A stretch of 64,000 bases of DNA, taken from assembly GCA_021821945.1 (NCBI GenBank), contig JAJZTF010000012.1, forward strand, positions 32,500-96,499, given 5' to 3'. Shown piece after piece: positions 42,019-55,100 of the stretch. Each line of letters begins with the position of its first letter. Positions within the stretch are counted from its first letter, which is position 1. The DNA comes from Pseudomonadota bacterium (lineage in GTDB: Bacteria; Pseudomonadota; Gammaproteobacteria; Burkholderiales; Gallionellaceae). A program made the translations under genes and the position numbers. The notes under the pieces were generated by a model. That model ran no database searches. It had not been told where the DNA came from and saw only the letters and a program-made list of their open reading frames with translations.

Positions 42019-42285
42019 TCATTCATAGTGTGTCCACATGCGCAGGACACGAACCGTTTTCTCTTTGGTAAAGACCTCGTACACAATGCGATGCTGAATA
42101 TTGATTCGCCGGGAGTATGCGCCAGCAAGATCACCGACCAACTTTTCGAAGGGTGGCGGATTTTGAAATGGGTCGTCGGCAAGAACTTCGAGCAATTCTT
42201 GTGCCTTTGGTTTAAGGCCGCTTGCAGCAAGCTTTTTTGCGTCCCTCATGGCTTGCCTGGCATAAACAACCTCCCATCTCACCAC
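42019..42285 (-). CDS. yoeB: Txe/YoeB family toxin
   Basis: GTG start overlapping antitoxin stop; YSRRINIQHRIVYEVF...VLRMWTHYE. Confidence 0.92.
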   Translation of the reverse strand: MVRWEVVYARQAMRDAKKLAASGLKPKAQELLEVLADDPFQNPPPFEKLVGDLAGAYSRRINIQHRIVYEVFTKEKTVRVLRMWTHYE

Positions 42286-42521
42286 TTTAGTGTTTTCGAG
42301 CTTTTTGCGAGGGGCTCGGCCATCCCTGCCTTGATTGATTCGCGCATGCCAGGAACGGCCAATAGATACAGGGTTTCCTGAATTGCGTTCCAATCTTCCG
42401 CGGAGAGCAGAACGGCGCTGCTGCGTTTGCCGGAAATAATGATAGGCTCGTGAGATTCCGCCGTTTGGTCGATGAGTCGATACAGGTTTGCGCGAGCTTC
42501 GCTGGCGGTAATTGCGTTCAT
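42279..42521 (-). CDS. yefM: YefM/Phd-family antitoxin
   Basis: MNAITASEARANLYRLIDQTAESHEPIIISGKRSSAVLLSAEDWNAI. Confidence 0.93.
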   Translation of the reverse strand: MNAITASEARANLYRLIDQTAESHEPIIISGKRSSAVLLSAEDWNAIQETLYLLAVPGMRESIKAGMAEPLAKSSKTLKW

Positions 42522-42546
42522 TTCTTGTTCCTTCAAAGAAGCGTTC

Positions 42547-42574
42547 ATGGTACGCTATTGCGTACGCTTGTCAA
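42547..42574 (-). promoter_or_regulatory. candidate yefM-yoeB promoter with operator-like inverted repeat
   Basis: Minus strand TTGACA-N16-TACCAT; perfect inverted repeat GTACGC-AATA-GCGTAC (42550-42565) across spacer and -10. Confidence 0.5.
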
Positions 42575-42596
42575 GCATGGGAATTAGCACATCTGT

Positions 42597-43682
42597 TCAG
42601 CCTTCTGCGGCGATCTGATCGGAGAGTTGTCTTGCCAGTTGCAGCAATTCTGCGCTGTTCTCAAGGCCATCGATGAAGCGTTGCGGAATTCCTGAAAGTC
42701 CTGTCATTGCGCCCGTCAATGCGCCGGCGAGTATCGCGCGCGCCTGGTTCTGCCCGCCACCGTTGACTGCGTGAAGGACGGCGGATTCATAGTCATCCGG
42801 GAATCGCGCCGCGAGATAGTAGGCGGCGGGGAACTGGTGATACACGGCGCAGGGCATGCCATACACCAGAGATGCCTTCCATGCGGGCTCTATGCATATG
42901 CCAGGATCGCGTGCAGCGCGCGCGATGCAGGAAGGCGTGAGCAGCGCATCGGGTGAAGGGAATTGCCCAGCGCAAGGCGCATCGGCTGCATCCTTCCTGG
43001 GCATCTGCAGGTTGCCCGTCGTGACTGCATGGAAGGGCAACTCGCCGCTTTTAACACGCGCCATCAGCTTGTCTGATGTCTCTTCATCCAGTCTGTGGCC
43101 TTCCACCAGGAGGCCCAGCACGGCGCAGAAGGCGACGGTCATCGCGACCACGGTGCCGTCGGTCTGGGTAAGCACCGTGTTGCGGGCAACTGCGGAGGCC
43201 AGCGCCGACGGTCTCATTGCATGGCGCACCGCAATGGCAACAGCCCTTTCGGCGGCCTCCGTCGTGTCGGCATTGCCGCTGACCTTTCCCCAGGGCAGCC
43301 CCTGCAGCCTGCGCTTCTTCCATGCCTCGCGTATGGACTGGCTGGTGTAGCCGCCGGGGCCGTTCATCGGCGTGCCGTCTATCAAGGGGAAGAAATCCCG
43401 GTCCATGCGCAGGCAGAAATCCGCCTCATCGTAGCCTCGCTGTTCAACCAGAGATTCGAGCGTCAGGCGCAGCAAAAAACCTGCCTGTGACGATTGTCCT
43501 GCTGCGAGGCCCTCGTGGTAGCGCCCGGGCTTGGGATCGGTATAGCCGTCGACCCACTCGCCGTATTCACGGCGCAGTTCGTCGAGGTCGTAGTACCAGT
43601 GGGGGCCCAGTGCCAGCGCATCGCCTATGAATGCGCCCAATAGCGCGCCCATGGCGCGGTCCTGCAGGGTCGAAGCTGACAT
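42597..43682 (-). CDS. ADP-ribosylglycohydrolase-family protein (J1-crystallin/SelJ-like, non-canonical metal site)
   Basis: GALLGAFIGDALALGPHWYYDLDEL...FLLRLTLESLVE...NGGGQNQARAILAGALTGA. Confidence 0.8.
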   Translation of the reverse strand: MSASTLQDRAMGALLGAFIGDALALGPHWYYDLDELRREYGEWVDGYTDPKPGRYHEGLAAGQSSQAGFLLRLTLESLVEQRGYDEADFCLRMDRDFFPLIDGTPMNGPGGYTSQSIREAWKKRRLQGLPWGKVSGNADTTEAAERAVAIAVRHAMRPSALASAVARNTVLTQTDGTVVAMTVAFCAVLGLLVEGHRLDEETSDKLMARVKSGELPFHAVTTGNLQMPRKDAADAPCAGQFPSPDALLTPSCIARAARDPGICIEPAWKASLVYGMPCAVYHQFPAAYYLAARFPDDYESAVLHAVNGGGQNQARAILAGALTGAMTGLSGIPQRFIDGLENSAELLQLARQLSDQIAAEG

Positions 43683-43779
43683 GGGAACTCCCGTGGATTG
43701 TCCAGCCGGTTGAACCGGATCAGGATCGCTATAGTAACCCTGACAGCCGCTTGGCGGGCGACCTTGCTATAATGCACGT

Positions 43780-44766
43780 ATGGATAAATCTCATGCAGTT
43801 TCCCAAAAGTCCCTTGATCTTGGCCGCAAGGTTCTCGACATCGAGGCGTCCGCCGTGCAGGCGCTGAGTTCCCGTCTTGACGAGAGTTTTCTTCATGCGC
43901 TGGAACTGATCCTGAATTGCGAGGGAAGGGTGATCGTGAGCGGGATGGGAAAATCCGGACACATCGCCCGCAAGATCGCGGCGACCATGTCGAGCACCGG
44001 AACCCCTGCCTACTTCGTCCATCCGGCCGAAGCGAGCCATGGAGACCTTGGCATGGTGGCAAGCTCCGACGTGTTCATTGCGCTTTCCAATTCTGGAGAG
44101 AGCCAGGAACTCATGACCATCGTACCCATCATCAAGCGCCAGGGTGCGAAGCTCATCAGCATGACCGGGAATCCTTCTTCGAGTCTTGCAAAAGTTGCAG
44201 ATGTCCATCTCAATGCGGGCGTGGACAGGGAAGCCTGCCCGATGAACCTTGCGCCGACAGCCAGCACCACCGCGTCCCTGGCCCTGGGCGATGCACTTGC
44301 GGTCGCACTGCTGGACGCAAAGGGCTTCAACGAGGAGAACTTCGCGCGTTCCCATCCCGGTGGAAGCCTGGGAAGGCGCCTCTTGACCCGCGTCCGGGAC
44401 GTGATGCGCACGGGAAGCCGCATGCCCATGGTGCGTGAGGACGCGATGCTGAGCGATGCGCTGATCGAGATGTCCCGCAAGGGAGTGGGGATGACCGCGA
44501 TCGTGGGAGGGGAGGATGTCGTGAAGGGCATCTACACAGACGGTGACCTGCGCCGGACGCTGGAAAAGAATCTCGACTTCAGGAGTACGCCCGTGCAGAG
44601 CGTGATGTCGAAGAGTCCGCGCTGCATAGGCCCTGACAGCCTCGCGGCGGAGGCGGTGCAGCTGATGGAGCAGCACAGCATCAACCAGATGCTGGTGGTC
44701 GATGAAATGCACCGGCTGATTGGCGTATTGAACATGCATGACCTTTTGCATGCGAAGGTGATCTAG
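43780..44766 (+). CDS. kdsD: arabinose-5-phosphate isomerase (SIS + CBS domains)
   Basis: GMGKSGHIARKIAATMSSTGTPAYFVHPAEASHGDLGM; two C-terminal CBS domains; next to kdsC. Confidence 0.96.
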   Translation: MDKSHAVSQKSLDLGRKVLDIEASAVQALSSRLDESFLHALELILNCEGRVIVSGMGKSGHIARKIAATMSSTGTPAYFVHPAEASHGDLGMVASSDVFIALSNSGESQELMTIVPIIKRQGAKLISMTGNPSSSLAKVADVHLNAGVDREACPMNLAPTASTTASLALGDALAVALLDAKGFNEENFARSHPGGSLGRRLLTRVRDVMRTGSRMPMVREDAMLSDALIEMSRKGVGMTAIVGGEDVVKGIYTDGDLRRTLEKNLDFRSTPVQSVMSKSPRCIGPDSLAAEAVQLMEQHSINQMLVVDEMHRLIGVLNMHDLLHAKVI

Positions 44767-45309
44767 ATGACGGCGAACTCGACTGCAAGCGGATTTCTGA
44801 ACCGCGCGAAGCTGGTGAAGCTGATAACCTTCGACGTGGATGGCGTGCTGACGGACGGCGGGCTCTATCTCTCGGATTCGGGGGAGGAGTTCAAGCGCTT
44901 CAATTCGCTGGACGGACATGGCATCAAGATGTTGCGCGCAAGCGGCGTGGAAGTTGCGATCATCACCGCGCGCACATCGCGCTGCGTCGAGCTTAGGGCA
45001 AGGAATCTCGGCATATCCCATGTCTATCAGGGCGCCGAGCGCAAGCTCGATGCGATGGTTGATCTTCTGAACAGGCTTGACATCCCCCGCGATGCCGCTG
45101 CCTACATGGGGGATGACGTGGTCGATCTGGTCGTGATGCGCCATGTTGGACTTGCGATCAGCGTGCCGGAGTCGCCCGAGATCGTGCGGGAGCATGCGCA
45201 TTACGTGACCCGCCGCAGCGGAGGGCACGGCGCGGTGCGCGAGGCTTGCGAGCTGATCATGTCGGCGCAGGGAACGCTGGAGGCGCAGCTGGCGCCTTAT
45301 CTCAAATGA
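44767..45309 (+). CDS. kdsC: 3-deoxy-D-manno-octulosonate 8-phosphate phosphatase
   Basis: TFDVDGVLTDGGLY, MGDDVVDL. Confidence 0.95.
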   Translation: MTANSTASGFLNRAKLVKLITFDVDGVLTDGGLYLSDSGEEFKRFNSLDGHGIKMLRASGVEVAIITARTSRCVELRARNLGISHVYQGAERKLDAMVDLLNRLDIPRDAAAYMGDDVVDLVVMRHVGLAISVPESPEIVREHAHYVTRRSGGHGAVREACELIMSAQGTLEAQLAPYLK

Positions 45310-45887
45310 GGATAAGCTCGAAGTCCCGCTACTGGCTGCCTCTTCTGCCGCTGCTCGCGTTGCTGGCCTCTGTCTACTGGCTGGACAAGCAGGTCAGGAT
45401 GGAGGCTGTGGCGACCGCCAATGTTCTGCGGCATGATCCGGACGGGATCATGGATGACTTCTCTGCGGTCAAGATGGATCTCAAGGGGGTGCCCAGCACG
45501 CTGCTTTCCGCAAAGCAGATGCGGCATTATCCGGACCACGACACGACCGAGCTCGATCTGCCCGATCTCACGATGCTGGGATCGGAGCATCCTCCGGTGC
45601 ACGTCTCGTCAAAACGCGGCAATGTTTCAAGCCACGGGGACGAGGTGATATTCAGGGACAATGTGGTGGTGACGCGGGACGCTTCAGCCAGGCAGTCAGC
45701 GATGACGCTGCGCACGGAATATCTTCGCGTGCTGCCCAACCAGGACTGGGCGGATACGGACAAACCCGTCGTCCTGTCGGATGCCTACGACACGATACAT
45801 GCGACCGGACTCGAGATGAACAACAAGACGCAGATACTGAAGCTGCTGGCAAACGTGAGAAGCGTGCATCTTCCCCATGTTAAATAG
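45306..45887 (+). CDS. lptC: LPS export ABC transporter periplasmic protein LptC
   Basis: Single N-terminal TM; ATGA overlap with kdsC; lptA/lptB follow. Confidence 0.88.
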   Translation: MRISSKSRYWLPLLPLLALLASVYWLDKQVRMEAVATANVLRHDPDGIMDDFSAVKMDLKGVPSTLLSAKQMRHYPDHDTTELDLPDLTMLGSEHPPVHVSSKRGNVSSHGDEVIFRDNVVVTRDASARQSAMTLRTEYLRVLPNQDWADTDKPVVLSDAYDTIHATGLEMNNKTQILKLLANVRSVHLPHVK

Positions 45888-46416
45888 ACTATTCCTTTTG
45901 CTCTTCTTGCTGCTTCTGGTTCCGTCAAGCCGTGCCGAGAAGGCGGATCGCGACAAGCCCATAAATATCGATGCGGACAAGGCAGAGGTGGACAACGCAA
46001 AGCAGACCAGCACTTTCATCGGCAACGTCGTGGTGACCCAGGGAACCATGGTGATACGTGGCGACAAGATGGTCGTGACGCAGGACAAGGATGGATACAA
46101 GCACGGCACCGCATACGGCAATCCGGCGAGCTACAGGCAGAAGCGGGAAGGCCTGAATGAATATGTGGAAGGTTATGGCGACCGCATCGTATACGATACG
46201 CGCGCCGATACCGTCGATTTCTATGAGCATGCGAAAGTGAAGCGCGGGAACGACGAGGTTCGAGGGGAGCATGTGACCTACAACTCGAATACTGAGATAT
46301 TCCAGGCGAACGATCAGGGAAGCACGGGCGCGCCCCAGAGGGTGCATGCGGTGCTGTATCCTAAGCCGAAACCCGCAAGCGGGGTGAGCGCGGAACCCGT
46401 AACGGAGAAAAAATGA
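45877..46416 (+). CDS. lptA: LPS transport periplasmic protein LptA
   Basis: [32 protein letters not shown]. Confidence 0.92.
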   Translation: MLNRLFLLLFLLLLVPSSRAEKADRDKPINIDADKAEVDNAKQTSTFIGNVVVTQGTMVIRGDKMVVTQDKDGYKHGTAYGNPASYRQKREGLNEYVEGYGDRIVYDTRADTVDFYEHAKVKRGNDEVRGEHVTYNSNTEIFQANDQGSTGAPQRVHAVLYPKPKPASGVSAEPVTEKK

Positions 46417-47135
46417 GCGAGTTGCGCGCTGTAGGCCTCAAGAAAAAATACGGACTGCGCACCGTGGTGCACGATACCTCCCTCTCGGTCGACAGCGGGG
46501 AAGTGGTCGGCCTGCTGGGCCCGAATGGCGCGGGCAAGACGACCTCCTTCTACATGATCGTGGGCCTTGTCGCGGCGGACGGAGGAAAGATAACCATAGA
46601 CGGACAGGACATCACGCGGTTTCCGATACACCGGCGCGCGAGGCTTGGACTTGGCTATCTGCCTCAGGAGGCGTCGATTTTCCGGCGCATGACGGTGGCG
46701 CAAAACATACAGGCGGTGCTCGAGCTTCAGGAGCTGTCGGATGAGGAAATAAGCGCCAAGCTCGAGTCCTTGCTCGATGATCTCAACATACAGGCGATCA
46801 GGAACAATGCGGCGATCAGCCTGTCCGGCGGCGAGCGCCGCCGGGTCGAGATTGCGCGGGCGCTGGCCACCAATCCCCGCTTCATATTGCTGGACGAGCC
46901 CTTTGCCGGCGTCGACCCGATCGCGGTGCTGGACATCCAGAAGATCATACGCTTCTTGAAGGAGCGCAATATCGGGGTCCTGATCACCGACCACAATGTG
47001 CGGGAGACGCTGGGCATATGCGATCGCGCCTACATCATCAACGCGGGATCGGTGATGGCGGAAGGCAAGCCCGATGAAATCATTTACAATGAGGGTGTGA
47101 GGAAAGTCTATCTGGGCGAGAACTTCAAGCTTTGA
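46413..47135 (+). CDS. lptB: LPS export ABC transporter ATP-binding protein LptB
   Basis: [48 protein letters not shown]. Confidence 0.97.
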   Translation: MSELRAVGLKKKYGLRTVVHDTSLSVDSGEVVGLLGPNGAGKTTSFYMIVGLVAADGGKITIDGQDITRFPIHRRARLGLGYLPQEASIFRRMTVAQNIQAVLELQELSDEEISAKLESLLDDLNIQAIRNNAAISLSGGERRRVEIARALATNPRFILLDEPFAGVDPIAVLDIQKIIRFLKERNIGVLITDHNVRETLGICDRAYIINAGSVMAEGKPDEIIYNEGVRKVYLGENFKL

Positions 47136-47160
47136 GGTATGGCCGGATCGGGAATTCAGG

Positions 47161-48573
47161 ATGAAAGCCTCTTTACAACTTCGCATGTCGCAGCAGCTGA
47201 CGCTCACGCCCCAGCTGCAGCAATCCATTCGCCTTCTCCAGCTGTCCACCGTCGACATGCAGCAGGAAGTCGCGCGCATGCTCGAAGAAAATCCCATGCT
47301 TGAGCTGTCCGACGAGATCTCGTTCGGCCAGGCCGAGTCGCCCACGGAGGGCGGGCAGGAGGGGCAGAGGGAGGCTGGCGAGGAGGAACAGGAGGTCCAT
47401 GGCGACGACGTGATGGACTGGAATGGCGCACCCCACGGCAGCGACGACGAGAACGAGGATTACCCGGAGCATGCTGCGCTGCAGGCCAGCATGCGCGAAC
47501 ATCTGCATGCGCTGCTTGCGGTGAGCAAGTACGACGAGCGCGACAGGCTCATCATAGGCATGCTGATCGATGCGCTGGACGAGAGGGGCTACATGACGCA
47601 GGACCTGGCTGAGCTTGCCGAGCTGCTGCGGCAGAACCAGCCGGATGACGAGCAGGCGATCACGCTCGACGACCTCGAGACGGCTCTTGTGCAATTGCAG
47701 TACCTGGACGGGCCGGGAATTGGCGCACGCGATTTGAGCGAGTGCCTGGCCTTGCAGCTCAAAGCCCTGCCCGAGGATACGCCGGAGCGCGATCTGGCTC
47801 TGCGTCTGGTCACCCAGCATCTGGATCTCGTGGCGGCCCACGATTTTGCAAGGATCAAGAAATCCTTGCGCTGCACGGATGATCAGCTGCGTGCAGCGCA
47901 GAATCTGATCCTGAGACTGAATCCCAAGCCGGGCGAGGCTTTCGACAGCAGTGTCGCGGATTTCGTCGTGCCCGACGTCATCGTGGAGAAACGCGGGGAT
48001 AAGTGGCGGGCGAGGCTCAATTCGAGCGCGATGCCGAAACTGCGCGTCAATCAGCTTTATGCGAGCCTTTTGCATCAGCGCGACGAAAAAGGCTCCATGT
48101 CGGCGCAGCTGCAGGAGGCGAGCTGGCTCGTCAAGAGCCTGCGCCAGCGCTTCGAGACCATACTGCAGGTGGCTCAGGCCATCGTCGAGCGGCAGGGCGC
48201 ATTCCTTGAGCACGGCGAGATCGCGATGCGCCCGCTGGTGCTGCGCGAGATCGCCGACGAGCTTGAATTGCACGAGTCCACAGTCTCGCGCGCGACCACG
48301 CAGAAGTACATGCGCACCCCGCGCGGCATCTACGAATTCAAATATTTCTTTGGCAGCGGTCTGGTCACGGAAAGCGGCGGCATCTGTTCTTCGGCATCGA
48401 TACGTGAACTGATCAAGCAGTTGGTCAGCAGCGAAGACCCATGCAAGCCGCTGACGGACGGGCGCATGTCGGAAATCTTGGCGCAGCAGGGTTTTAAGGT
48501 TGCCCGCCGCACCATAGCAAAGTACCGGGAGGCGATGCACATACTCCCGGTGAATCTCCGTAAATCACTCTAA
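47161..48573 (+). CDS. rpoN: RNA polymerase sigma-54 factor
   Basis: LRMSQQLTLTPQLQQSIRLLQLS; RpoN box ARRTIAKYRE. Confidence 0.98.
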   Translation: MKASLQLRMSQQLTLTPQLQQSIRLLQLSTVDMQQEVARMLEENPMLELSDEISFGQAESPTEGGQEGQREAGEEEQEVHGDDVMDWNGAPHGSDDENEDYPEHAALQASMREHLHALLAVSKYDERDRLIIGMLIDALDERGYMTQDLAELAELLRQNQPDDEQAITLDDLETALVQLQYLDGPGIGARDLSECLALQLKALPEDTPERDLALRLVTQHLDLVAAHDFARIKKSLRCTDDQLRAAQNLILRLNPKPGEAFDSSVADFVVPDVIVEKRGDKWRARLNSSAMPKLRVNQLYASLLHQRDEKGSMSAQLQEASWLVKSLRQRFETILQVAQAIVERQGAFLEHGEIAMRPLVLREIADELELHESTVSRATTQKYMRTPRGIYEFKYFFGSGLVTESGGICSSASIRELIKQLVSSEDPCKPLTDGRMSEILAQQGFKVARRTIAKYREAMHILPVNLRKSL

Positions 48574-48588
48574 TGCAAGGAGCATAAA

Positions 48589-48915
48589 ATGAACCTCCAC
48601 ATCACCGGACATCATCTCGAAATCACGCCAGCCATCCGCGAATATGCGACCGGCAAGTTCAGCAAGATCAAGCGTCATTTCGACCATGTGATGGACGTCA
48701 ACATCATCCTCTCCGTCGAAAAGCTGAAGCAGAAGGCCGAGGCCACCGTGCACATGAGCGGGAAGGACCTGTTCGCCGAATGCGAGGATGAGAACCTTTA
48801 TGCCGCCATCGATGCGCTGGTGGACAACATGGATCGCCAGGTGAAGAAGCACAAGGACAAGCTTTCCGCGAGACGCCATGACGAAACCGGCGGCCATGCC
48901 GCGGCAGAAGAATAG
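48589..48915 (+). CDS. hpf: ribosome hibernation promoting factor (short form)
   Basis: MNLHITGHHLEITPAIREYATGKFSKIKRHFDHV; downstream of rpoN. Confidence 0.95.
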   Translation: MNLHITGHHLEITPAIREYATGKFSKIKRHFDHVMDVNIILSVEKLKQKAEATVHMSGKDLFAECEDENLYAAIDALVDNMDRQVKKHKDKLSARRHDETGGHAAAEE

Positions 48916-48956
48916 AATCAGGGGGCTGGAACGCCCCTTGCTCAGGGCATAGAAAG

Positions 48957-49418
48957 ATGAACCTAATCAGCAAAATCCTGACGCCGGAAAACATCTTGCT
49001 GGATGCCGAATCGACCAGCAAGAAGCGCGTGTTCGAGCGGGCCGGTCTGCTTTTCGAAAACCAGATGAAGATCTCGCGCAGCCAGGTTTTTGAGAGCCTT
49101 TTTGCGCGTGAAAAGCTGGGATCGACCGGGCTCGGTCAGGGGGTGGCGATCCCGCACGGGCGCATACCCAGGCTGAAGGAGGCGACCGCGGCCTTCGTCA
49201 AGACCGCCCATCCCATCCCCTTCGATGCGCCAGACGGCCAGCCTGTCAACCTGATCTTCGTGCTGCTCGTGCCGGAGCTTGCGACGGACCTGCATTTGCA
49301 GATTCTTGGCGAATTGGCGCAGATGTTCAGCGATCCTTCCTTTCGGGAAAGACTCAATGCATGCGAAGATGCTGCCTGCATCCACCGGGCTTTCCGGGAA
49401 TGGAACGGTGAGGCATGA
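48957..49418 (+). CDS. ptsN: PTS IIA-like nitrogen-regulatory protein
   Basis: GSTGLGQGVAIPHGRIPRL phospho-His site; rpoN-hpf-ptsN context. Confidence 0.93.
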   Translation: MNLISKILTPENILLDAESTSKKRVFERAGLLFENQMKISRSQVFESLFAREKLGSTGLGQGVAIPHGRIPRLKEATAAFVKTAHPIPFDAPDGQPVNLIFVLLVPELATDLHLQILGELAQMFSDPSFRERLNACEDAACIHRAFREWNGEA

Positions 49419-50353
49419 GCCAGATAAGCGTCAGGCAGCTGTTCGAGCACAAGCAGGTCCGCCTGGAGCTTAGCCATGTCGCGGGCGACGACGGCACCAA
49501 CCGCATCATAGACAGCGAGGCGGTGGACTCGTTGAACCGGGAGATGGTGAGCCATCTGAGCCGGATACATCCGAGCTGGGTGCAGGTGCTGAGCGAGACG
49601 GAGATCGATTATCTCGACAATCTGACGCTGGAAGAGCGCGAGGAAGTGTTCGCGCAGGTCGAACAGAACGGCACGCTCTGCCTCATCGTTGCCGGCAGCA
49701 CCAGAGTGCCGTCGGATCTCATCGATTTTGCCAACCGCTCCGGAATCCCGCTTTTTGCATCGACCAAGGCCAGCGTGCACCTGATGTGGCTGATCCGCCA
49801 TTATCTGGCCAAGGAGCTTGCAGAAACCACCACGCGCCACGGCGTTTTCCTGGACGTGCTGGGGGTGGGCGTGATGATCACGGGAGAGAGCGCGGTAGGA
49901 AAGAGCGAGCTCGGACTCGAGCTCATCACGCGGGGGAGCGGTCTGGTTGCTGACGACGTGGTCGAACTGCACCGCATCGCGCCCGATACGCTCGAGGGGA
50001 GATGCCCGGAATTGCTGCGCGACTTCCTCGAGGTGAGGGGGCTCGGGATGCTCAACATACGCACCATGTTCGGCGAGACATCGGTCAGGCGCAAGAAGAG
50101 CCTCAAGCTGATCGTGTATCTGCACCAGACACAAAACGGCGACCTGTCCAGGATGGACCGCCTGCCTCTGGTTGCGACCCACCAGGAGATACTCGGCGTA
50201 AAGATCAACACGGTCAACATACCCGTCGTGGCAGGAAGAAACCTGGCCGTTCTCGTGGAGGCGGCTGCGCGCAACTTCGTTCTTCAGCAGCGCGGCATAG
50301 ACACCATGCAGGAATTCATCAGCAGGCACGATCAGTTTCTGACGGGTGACTGA
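49415..50353 (+). CDS. hprK: HPr kinase/phosphorylase
   Basis: [47 protein letters not shown] signature. Confidence 0.97.
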   Translation: MSQISVRQLFEHKQVRLELSHVAGDDGTNRIIDSEAVDSLNREMVSHLSRIHPSWVQVLSETEIDYLDNLTLEEREEVFAQVEQNGTLCLIVAGSTRVPSDLIDFANRSGIPLFASTKASVHLMWLIRHYLAKELAETTTRHGVFLDVLGVGVMITGESAVGKSELGLELITRGSGLVADDVVELHRIAPDTLEGRCPELLRDFLEVRGLGMLNIRTMFGETSVRRKKSLKLIVYLHQTQNGDLSRMDRLPLVATHQEILGVKINTVNIPVVAGRNLAVLVEAAARNFVLQQRGIDTMQEFISRHDQFLTGD

Positions 50354-50354
50354 G

Positions 50355-51194
50355 ATGCAGCTCTTTCTGATAAGCGGGCTGTCCGGATCCGGCAAGAGCG
50401 TTGCGCTCAAGGTGCTGGAGGACAGCGGTTTTTATTGCGTGGACAATCTCCCGGCCGAGATTCTGACGACGCTCACCGATTACCTGCTGTCTGCCGGATA
50501 TGACAAGATGGCGGTCAGCATAGACGTGCGCAGCGCCAACAGCGTCCAGAGGCTGCCCGAGATGCTCTCCGGCCTCAAGCGCAACGACCTCGAAGTCCAT
50601 CTGCTTTTCCTGGATGCAAAGACGGATACGCTGGTCAAACGCTTTTCCGAGACGCGCCGCATGCATCCCCTGAGCGATGGCGTTCGCACGCTGCCCGAAT
50701 GCGTGCAGTACGAACGCGAGCTGCTGGCCGGGATCAGCCAGATCGGGCACCGCATAGACACGAGCGAGCTCAAGGCCAATGCGCTTAGAAACTGGATAAA
50801 GCAGTTCATAGAGCTGGATGGAACGCGGCTGACGCTGCTTTTCGAGTCTTTCGGCTTCAAGCAGGGCATTCCTCTGGATGCCGATTTCGTCTTCGATGTG
50901 CGCTGCCTGCCCAACCCGTACTACGATGTCCAGCTGCGCCCGCTCACAGGGCTGGATGGGCCCGTGATCGAGTTTCTCGAAGGCACGCCGCTCGCCCAGG
51001 ACATGTTTTCCGACATCTGCCGCTTCCTGGAGCGCTGGCTTCCGCATTTCATATCGGACAATCGAAGCTATCTGACCATCGCGATAGGTTGCACCGGCGG
51101 CCAGCACAGATCGGTTTACATCAGCGAAAAGCTGGCCAGACATTTTAACCTGGCCCACCAGCAGGTATTGCTGCGCCATCGCGAGCTTTCCTGA
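50355..51194 (+). CDS. rapZ: RNase adapter protein RapZ
   Basis: [47 protein letters not shown]. Confidence 0.97.
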   Translation: MQLFLISGLSGSGKSVALKVLEDSGFYCVDNLPAEILTTLTDYLLSAGYDKMAVSIDVRSANSVQRLPEMLSGLKRNDLEVHLLFLDAKTDTLVKRFSETRRMHPLSDGVRTLPECVQYERELLAGISQIGHRIDTSELKANALRNWIKQFIELDGTRLTLLFESFGFKQGIPLDADFVFDVRCLPNPYYDVQLRPLTGLDGPVIEFLEGTPLAQDMFSDICRFLERWLPHFISDNRSYLTIAIGCTGGQHRSVYISEKLARHFNLAHQQVLLRHRELS

Positions 51195-51580
51195 TGAAAT
51201 CCGGGATGCAGGTTTTTTGCCACATCAAACCCGGTGACTGGCTGACGATGTGCATCGGGTGCGTCGTCGTCGTATCGCTTGCGCTCAAATTATGGAACGG
51301 CGAGCTTGCCGACAAGGTCGTGATTAAGAGCCGGGGAAAGCTGTTTCTGGAAGTGCCGCTTTCCCGCAACCAGCGCATCGAAGTGCCAGGATACATGGGC
51401 ATCAGCCTGGTCGCCATCGAGAACCGCAGGGTGCGCATCGCATCTGACCCAGGCCCCCGCCAGTATTGCGTGAGGCAGGGCTGGCTGAAGCAGGCGGGCG
51501 AGATCGCCCTTTGCCTGCCAAACCAGGTGAGCGTCGAACTGGTTGGAAGCCACAAGCGATACGACAGCCTCAACTATTAG
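51194..51580 (+). CDS. NusG domain II-containing protein
   Basis: N-terminal TM; SRNQRIEVPGYMGISLVAIENRRVRIASDPGPRQYCVRQGWLKQAGEIALCLPNQVSVEL pattern typical of NusG_II/DUF1312. Confidence 0.8.
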   Translation: MKSGMQVFCHIKPGDWLTMCIGCVVVVSLALKLWNGELADKVVIKSRGKLFLEVPLSRNQRIEVPGYMGISLVAIENRRVRIASDPGPRQYCVRQGWLKQAGEIALCLPNQVSVELVGSHKRYDSLNY

Positions 51581-51589
51581 GAAAGAGGA

Positions 51590-52188
51590 ATGAGGATGGA
51601 GAAATCAGGATTGAGGATCGCGGATCGGGCGGAGAACCCGTGTCATTCCACTATGCCCGATCCCCAATCCAGTATCCTGCTACGCACCACGGCAGAAGAC
51701 CATCACATCGCGCGTATGGCCGCCGTCGCGCTTGGCCTTGCGATCATAGAGGGCGCGATTCCATCCCCTCTTCCAGGTGTGAAACCGGGACTTGCCAACA
51801 TCGTGACGCTGATCGTGCTGTCGCGCCATGGTTGGCGGGTGGCGGCCTGGGTCTCGCTGCTCCGTGTGCTTGCGGGAAGCCTGCTGTTCGGCAATTTTCT
51901 GGCCCCCGGATTTTTCCTGAGCCTGTCCGGCACGCTGCTGAGCCTGCTGGCGCTGGGGCTTGCGATGCATCTGCCAGGCCGCTGGTTCGGCCCGGTGAGT
52001 CAGAGCATAATCGCAGCCTTTGCGCATATCTCGGGGCAGATGATGGTGGTGTATCTTTGGCTGATACCGCAGGCAGGGATCGCCTATCTGATTCCGGTGT
52101 TCGCCGCCGCTGCGCTGGTGTTCGGCACGGTGAACGGCGCGATCGCGGCAAGCTTCATGGAGGAGCGGGAAATGCGGGAGTTCAAGGT

Positions 52189-52192
<4 letters not shown>
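51590..52192 (+). CDS. Gx transporter family protein
   Basis: Multi-TM; ALGLAIIEGAIPSPLPGVKPGLANIVTLIVL; SD GGAAAGAGGA supports start at 51590. Confidence 0.75.
51606..51679. repeat. imperfect 25-bp inverted repeat (RIADRG/RIEDRG-type repeat) at the 5' end of the Gx transporter ORF
   Basis: CAGGATTGAGGATCGCGGATCGGGC (51606-51630) vs reverse complement of 51655-51679 CAGGATACTGGATTGGGGATCGGGC: 20/25 identical. Confidence 0.7.
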
Positions 52193-55100
<2,908 letters not shown>

